DNA of 9,158 nt from a bacterium HR25 (GTDB lineage: Bacteria > Chloroflexota > Dehalococcoidia > SM23-28-2 > HRbin24). The notes beneath the pieces were generated by a model. That model was not told the origin of the DNA, ran no database searches, and saw only the letters and a program-made list of their open reading frames with translations. The stretch is from contig BEIB01000037.1 in NCBI GenBank assembly GCA_002898615.1, positions 1 to 9,158 of the forward strand. Direction: 5' to 3'. Positions 5,689 to 9,158 of the stretch are shown here, in pieces; within the stretch, counting starts at the first letter, position 1; each line of letters opens with the position of its first letter. The position numbers and the translations under genes were made by a program.

Positions 5689-6369
5689 ATGGCCTTGCCG
5701 GCTCAGGTAGGCTCGCCCGTCAGGGCGCGGACGTCCTGGCTGGCCCTCTCCCTGGCCTGGGTGAGCCTCGTAGGGTTCATAGTCGCCGCGGCGTTCGCCT
5801 CCGTCTATCCCTACTTCCCGGCCGACCTCTGGGTCTCCCATCGCCTGCAGGGGTTGAGCGCCGCCGCCTTCGAGCGGGCGCTGGCGGTGGCCAGCTACAT
5901 GGTGGAGCCGCCGCTGGTGGTGCTGATGATCCTGGGGACGACGGCCTGGCTCTTCCTGGGGCGTCACATCGGCTGGGCGGTGCTCTTCGTGCTGGAGCAG
6001 GCGGTGCGAGGCCTCAACGCCCTGGTCAAGGAGCTGGTGGACAGGCCCCGCCCCTCCAGCGAGCTGGTGGCCGTCCACGAGCTGCCCACCTCGCCCTCCT
6101 TCCCCAGCGGCCATGTCGTCAGCGCCCTCGTCGCGTATGGCTTCCTGCTCTACCTGAGTGGCCTCATCCCCTGGTGGCCGGCCCGCTGGGGGGTGAGGCT
6201 GGTCTGCCTGTACGTCATCGCCTTCACGGCCATGGAGCGCATCCATACGGGGGCGCACTGGCTGAGCGATGTCTACGGCGCCTTTCTGTTCTGTCTGGCC
6301 TGGCTGGCCCTGGCGGTGGCCCTGAGGAGCCGTTTGGCCCGCCATCAGGCCAGACCTCCGGCCAGCTAG
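5689..6369 (+). CDS. PAP2 family membrane phosphatase
   Basis: This 226-residue integral membrane protein carries all three motifs of the type 2 phosphatidic acid phosphatase family: K114-x6-R121-P122 (KELVDRPRP), P139-S-G-H142 (SFPSGH), and R184-x5-H190-x3-D194 (RIHTGAHWLSD). H142 and H190 would be the catalytic pair. Hydrophobic spans lie near residues 16-38, 73-90, 94-106, 143-160, 167-182 and 197-213. Family members dephosphorylate phosphatidate, undecaprenyl diphosphate, phosphatidylglycerophosphate and similar lipids; the substrate cannot be read here. ATG 5689 is chosen over an upstream in-frame TTG at 5653, because the TTG codon falls in the promoter -35 and the extra residues (PRPPWAVILSE) look unlike the family. 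No Shine-Dalgarno is visible. Confidence 0.92.
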   Translation: MALPAQVGSPVRARTSWLALSLAWVSLVGFIVAAAFASVYPYFPADLWVSHRLQGLSAAAFERALAVASYMVEPPLVVLMILGTTAWLFLGRHIGWAVLFVLEQAVRGLNALVKELVDRPRPSSELVAVHELPTSPSFPSGHVVSALVAYGFLLYLSGLIPWWPARWGVRLVCLYVIAFTAMERIHTGAHWLSDVYGAFLFCLAWLALAVALRSRLARHQARPPAS

Positions 6370-6406
6370 ACAGATTGTCTGATATCTAGTCCCCCGCGGG
6401 GCGATG

Positions 6407-6415
6407 TGTTAGACT
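6407..6415 (+). promoter_or_regulatory. candidate extended -10 element upstream of cvpA
   Basis: TGTTAGACT (6407-6415) has the TGnTA pattern of an extended -10, 24 bases before the cvpA ATG. No convincing -35 is found at 16-18 bases; TTGTCT (6375-6380) is too far upstream. Its resemblance to the elements at 3004-3012 and 6960-6968 is the main support. Confidence 0.35.
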
Positions 6416-6439
6416 GCCTGCGACCGTAAGAGAGAATAT

Positions 6440-6934
6440 ATGAACTGGCTGGACGCCGTCATCATCCTCATCCTCGCCTGGTTCACCATCAATGCCTTCA
6501 GGGCGGGGCTGGTGCGAGAGGTGGTGACTCTGGCGGGCATCGTCCTGGCGCTGGGGATAGCGGGGTTCTATTACGATAACCTGGCCCAGGATGTCCTCCT
6601 CTTCATCAACAACGATATCTCGGCGCGCGTCGTCGCCTTTCTGCTCCTCTTCGCCTCTGTCTTCCTCATCTCGCAGCTCGTCGCCTTTCTCCTGCGGGGG
6701 TTGGTGGCCATCCTGATGCTGGGCTGGGCCGACCACCTGGCCGGCACCGTCCTGGGCTTCCTGAAGGGACTCATCATCGTGGAGGCCCTCCTCATCCTCT
6801 TCGTCACCTACCCGCGGCTGGGGTTAGAGGACGCCATACGGGGCTCCGCCCTGGCCCCCATCTTCCTGGACTTCGCCCCCGTGCTGCTGCGCCTCCTCCC
6901 CGGCGAGTTCCGGGACGCCGTGAACGCCTTCTGA
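6440..6934 (+). CDS. cvpA: CvpA family membrane protein
   Basis: CvpA-family proteins are small four-span inner-membrane proteins. In E. coli, CvpA is linked to colicin V production and to envelope stress tolerance; the molecular role is unclear. This 164-residue protein has spans near 4-20, 27-44, 62-85 and 102-123. It also shows the family's opening NWLDAVIILIL and the conserved segment DHLAGTVLGFLKGL (98-111). The ATG at 6440 is preceded by a weak purine stretch, AAGAGAGA (6428-6435). The gene is separated from PAP2 by 70 bases that hold a candidate -10, and from the HNH gene by 56 bases that hold another promoter, so it may be transcribed alone. Confidence 0.85.
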   Translation: MNWLDAVIILILAWFTINAFRAGLVREVVTLAGIVLALGIAGFYYDNLAQDVLLFINNDISARVVAFLLLFASVFLISQLVAFLLRGLVAILMLGWADHLAGTVLGFLKGLIIVEALLILFVTYPRLGLEDAIRGSALAPIFLDFAPVLLRLLPGEFRDAVNAF

Positions 6935-6938
6935 TGCG

Positions 6939-6968
6939 TTGAACCGGCCCAGCCTTATCTGCTAACAT
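6939..6968 (+). promoter_or_regulatory. candidate promoter of HNH gene
   Basis: TTGAAC (6939-6944, four of six to TTGACA) is followed after 18 bases by TAACAT (6963-6968), which carries a TG extension at 6960-6961 (TGCTAACAT). Transcription would begin near 6975, about 16 nt before the ATG at 6991. Confidence 0.5.
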
Positions 6969-6990
6969 CTCTTTGGGCGAGGCGGGAATC

Positions 6991-7524
6991 ATGGGGCTAG
7001 AGAGCGAACCAGTACTGGTTCTGAACCAGAACTACGAGCCCCTCAACGTCTGCACCGTCCGCCGCGCCCTCGTCCTCCTGGACCGGGGTAAGGCAGAGAT
7101 CGTCGAGAACGGCCGTGGCTATCTGCACACGCCCACCCTGCGCCTCCCCGTCCCCTCCGTCATCCGCCTCGTCTACCTGATACGGCGGCCGCGTCCCAAC
7201 GGCCGGCTCACGCGGCGGGACGTCTTCCTGCGGGACGCCTACACGTGCCAGTACTGCGGCAAGCAGACCCGTGATCTGACCCTGGACCACGTGACGCCCC
7301 GCCATCGCGGCGGCACCCACGACTGGGAGAACGTGGTGGCGGCCTGCCGGGCATGCAACCACAAGAAGGCGGGCCGCACGCCCCAGGAGGCCCACATGCG
7401 CCTACTCCGCCGGCCGACGCGCCCACCCAACTTCCACTACCGTATCTTCTATCCCTACCTGGGCCAGCAGGTGGAGTGGCGGAAGTTCATCCCCGGCTGG
7501 GAGAGCGTCCCCCTCTTCCTCTAG
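6991..7524 (+). CDS. HNH endonuclease family protein
   Basis: The 177-residue protein belongs to a widespread HNH family found in many Gram-positive bacteria, cyanobacteria and Chloroflexota, recognisable by its opening VLVLNQNYEPLNVCTVRRAL (8-27). The zinc/HNH module has two Cys pairs: C86-x2-C89 (CQYCGK) and C119-x2-C122 (CRACNHKK). Between them lies LTLDHVTPRHRGG with D99-H100, then N114 (DWENVV) and H124. This is the normal HNH/His-Me nuclease arrangement, so metal-dependent DNA cleavage is plausible, but the cellular role of this family is not established. No mobile-element or restriction-modification gene is nearby. ATG 6991 is preferred over an in-frame TTG at 6973, because the longer form would start upstream of the predicted transcription start. 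A weak Shine-Dalgarno, GGCGGGA (6981-6987), precedes it. The stop codon overlaps that of the convergent GH31 gene. Confidence 0.93.
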   Translation: MGLESEPVLVLNQNYEPLNVCTVRRALVLLDRGKAEIVENGRGYLHTPTLRLPVPSVIRLVYLIRRPRPNGRLTRRDVFLRDAYTCQYCGKQTRDLTLDHVTPRHRGGTHDWENVVAACRACNHKKAGRTPQEAHMRLLRRPTRPPNFHYRIFYPYLGQQVEWRKFIPGWESVPLFL

Positions 7525-9158
7525 GAAGCGGCCACCTCCGCCTCCAGGAGACAGGCGCCAGCAGTCCGCAGGCTGATACGGGTGCCGCGGCCGGTCCGAC
7601 GCATGGACAGCAGCCGCCCCCCTTCCACCCGCACGGCCGCCAGGGCCGGGTGGCCGAGAAGCTCGAGGACGTAGAGCTGGCGGGATGAGGATAGCCCCAG
7701 CCGTAGCCATCGGCCGTCCCTTTCCGCCCACAGGCGCAGCGGCCTCTCCGGCAGCCAGAGGCGGGCGCTGAGCCGCCGGCGAACCCGCAGCAGGAGGGTG
7801 AGGGGCTCCCAGGGGCGCTCCCCCGTGTGCCGCATGGGCGGGGCCAGCGGCACAGCCGAGTCCTCTCGCAGGTAGAGGGGCAGTCGCTCCAGGGGGGCGC
7901 GCAGCCGCCGCCACAGGGGGCCCTGGAGCTCCTCGCCGGTCCACCAGTCGGCCCAGAGGCCGGGCGGGAGGTACAGCTCTACCAGGCCGTCGGGGTCTGT
8001 CACCGGGGCCACCAGCAGGGAGGGACCCAGCATGTACTCCCAGTCCACGCCCCAGGACGCCGGGTCGTCCGGGAACTCCAGGAAGAGGGGGCGGGCCACC
8101 GGCAGCCCCTCCCCGGCGGCGGCGTGGGCCAGCGCCCACAGATAGGGAAGGAGACGGTAGCGCAGACGGGCGAAGCGTCGCACTGTGCGCAGCGCTCTCT
8201 CGCCATATTCCCAGGGCTCCCGCGGGCCGGTGCCGTGGAAGCGGGCCACGGGGGAGAGGAGGCCGAACTGGGCCCAACGGGTGTAGAGGACCGGGTCGGG
8301 CAGGCGGCGGCCCTCCGGCTCCCAGAAGCCGCCGATGTCGTGTCCCCACAGGGCTATCCCGGAGAGGCCCAGGCTGAGGCCCGCCCGCAGGGTGGCCGCC
8401 AGCCCCTCCCAGGTGGAGGGGACGTCCCCCGTCCAGTTGACGGGGTAGCGCTGCGAGCCGGCGTAGCCCGAGCGACCGAAGACCATCGCTTCCCCCCTCT
8501 CCTCGCTTATGACCTGAAAGACGGCCTGGTTGTAGAGGAGGGGATAGAGGTTGTGGGCGCGCCGACCGTCGCTGCCGTCCCAGAGGAGGGCATCCTCCGG
8601 CAGCCCCTCGCCGTAGTCCGTCTTGAAGGTGGCGACGCCCAGCCGCAGGTAGGGTCGGTGCTGCTCCTGCCACCAGCGGACTGCCTCCGGGTTGGTGAAG
8701 TCCACCAGGGCGGCCCCTGGGTTGTCCAGGGGGCGGGCTAGCCCTCCCTCACGGGAGCGCACGAAGTAGCCCCGCTCCAGCCCCTCACGGTAGAGGGGCG
8801 TGTCCTCCCATACGTAGGGGTTCTCCCACAGGCTGAGCCTGACCCCTCGCTCCCGGAGCCAGCGTACCAGCTCCTCCGGAGGGCCGAAGGCCTCCCTGTC
8901 CCAGCGGAAGTGGCAGCCGTCCAGAGTGTGCTGGCCCCGGCCCTCTAGCCACAGGGGATCCAGGTGGACGACGTCTCCCGGGACGTCCAGCCCTCGCAGC
9001 CTCTCCACCACCTCCTCCACCTCCGCCCGGTGGCGGTACATGCAGCGGGAGTACCAGACGCCCAGCGCCCACAGGGGCGGCAGGGCCGGCCGGCCCGTCA
9101 CCTCGCTGTAGCGACGCAGCAGCTCCGCCGGCGTCCTGCCGAAGAAGAGGAAGACGTC
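7521..9158 (-). CDS. glycoside hydrolase family 31, alpha-xylosidase-like (N-terminus outside window)
   Basis: The frame is open from the right edge of the window to a TAG at 7521-7523, giving the C-terminal 545 residues of a GH31 enzyme. The visible part begins near FFGRTPAELLRRYSE, just before the catalytic barrel, so about 230 residues (the N-terminal beta-sandwich) are missing. The nucleophile is the Asp of FKTDYGE (codon 8616-8618) and the acid/base is the Asp of NWTGDVPSTWEG (codon 8424-8426). WGHDIGGF, RARFHG-like VARFHGTG and EYMLGPSLLVAPV follow as in E. coli YicI. This KTDxGE context and overall similarity favour alpha-xylosidase (xyloglucan-type substrates), but alpha-glucosidase remains possible. 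A proximal C-terminal beta domain completes the protein. The start, promoter and any signal peptide are not visible. Confidence 0.93.
   Translation of the reverse strand, partial: DVFLFFGRTPAELLRRYSEVTGRPALPPLWALGVWYSRCMYRHRAEVEEVVERLRGLDVPGDVVHLDPLWLEGRGQHTLDGCHFRWDREAFGPPEELVRWLRERGVRLSLWENPYVWEDTPLYREGLERGYFVRSREGGLARPLDNPGAALVDFTNPEAVRWWQEQHRPYLRLGVATFKTDYGEGLPEDALLWDGSDGRRAHNLYPLLYNQAVFQVISEERGEAMVFGRSGYAGSQRYPVNWTGDVPSTWEGLAATLRAGLSLGLSGIALWGHDIGGFWEPEGRRLPDPVLYTRWAQFGLLSPVARFHGTGPREPWEYGERALRTVRRFARLRYRLLPYLWALAHAAAGEGLPVARPLFLEFPDDPASWGVDWEYMLGPSLLVAPVTDPDGLVELYLPPGLWADWWTGEELQGPLWRRLRAPLERLPLYLREDSAVPLAPPMRHTGERPWEPLTLLLRVRRRLSARLWLPERPLRLWAERDGRWLRLGLSSSRQLYVLELLGHPALAAVRVEGGRLLSMRRTGRGTRISLRTAGACLLEAEVAAS

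Noticed and set aside
6368..6380. Small inverted repeat AGACA-GAT-TGTCT after the PAP2 stop, considered as an operator or terminator
   Set aside because: There are only five base pairs and no second half-site or T-tract. The distance to the cvpA -10 is too large for a clear operator, so chance is a sufficient explanation.
7402..8673. 423-residue minus-strand frame and 7827-8741 plus-strand frame inside the GH31 gene
   Set aside because: Both lie in other frames over a GH31 coding region with intact catalytic motifs, and show only low-complexity composition.
1..9158. Search for CRISPR arrays, tRNA genes, insertion sequences, phage or defence modules
   Set aside because: I saw no regularly spaced direct repeats, no tRNA-like cloverleaf, no transposase or integrase motifs and no terminal inverted repeats with target duplications. 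Apart from short intergenic gaps, all sequence is accounted for by ordinary genes.

Overview
The window is very GC-rich bacterial DNA, densely packed with genes, and most of it is ordinary chromosomal core. The order rplA-rplJ-rplL with an L10-type leader between L1 and L10 is standard for bacteria. The gene complement (LipM-type octanoyltransferase, cytoplasmic amidohydrolase, CvpA, the 'LNQNYEPLNV' HNH protein, a zinc finger-TM-LysM protein) and the overall protein style suggest a Chloroflexota/Dehalococcoidia-like organism, possibly thermophilic. That placement is an inference from gene style, not from a phylogenetic marker comparison. Codon use is GC-biased but uses ATA freely for isoleucine and almost never ATT.

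Layout. Bases 1-1618: the 3' end of rplA (L1), a 203-nt structured spacer holding a candidate promoter and the L10 leader, rplJ (L10) and rplL (L7/L12). A strong GC hairpin follows rplL. Bases 1685-2986: a membrane-anchored zinc-ribbon/LysM protein whose stop codon directly abuts the start of radC. Bases 3054-5601: a three-gene operon (TIM-barrel amidohydrolase, enoyl-CoA hydratase, LipM-like octanoyltransferase) behind a good -35/extended -10 promoter and closed by a structured inverted repeat. Bases 5689-6369: a PAP2-family membrane phosphatase, possibly read from a leaderless transcript. Bases 6440-6934: a CvpA-family membrane protein. Bases 6991-7524: an HNH endonuclease-fold protein. Bases 7521-9158, minus strand: the C-terminal 545 residues of a GH31 alpha-xylosidase-like enzyme, still open at the right edge of the window. 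It converges on the HNH gene, and the two stop codons share one CTAG.

The genes fall into functional blocks: translation (L1, L10, L12), envelope (LysM, PAP2, CvpA), cofactor and acyl metabolism (LipM, enoyl-CoA hydratase, amidohydrolase), nuclease-like housekeeping proteins of unclear role (RadC, HNH), and glycan degradation (GH31). I see no insertion sequence, CRISPR array, tRNA, rRNA or phage gene, and no clearly new multi-gene system. The points most worth a second look are the hairpin at the rplJ start, the abutting LysM-RadC pair, the possible leaderless PAP2 mRNA, a repeated extended -10 motif, and the Cys150-containing LipM. No gap between genes exceeds about 205 bases.
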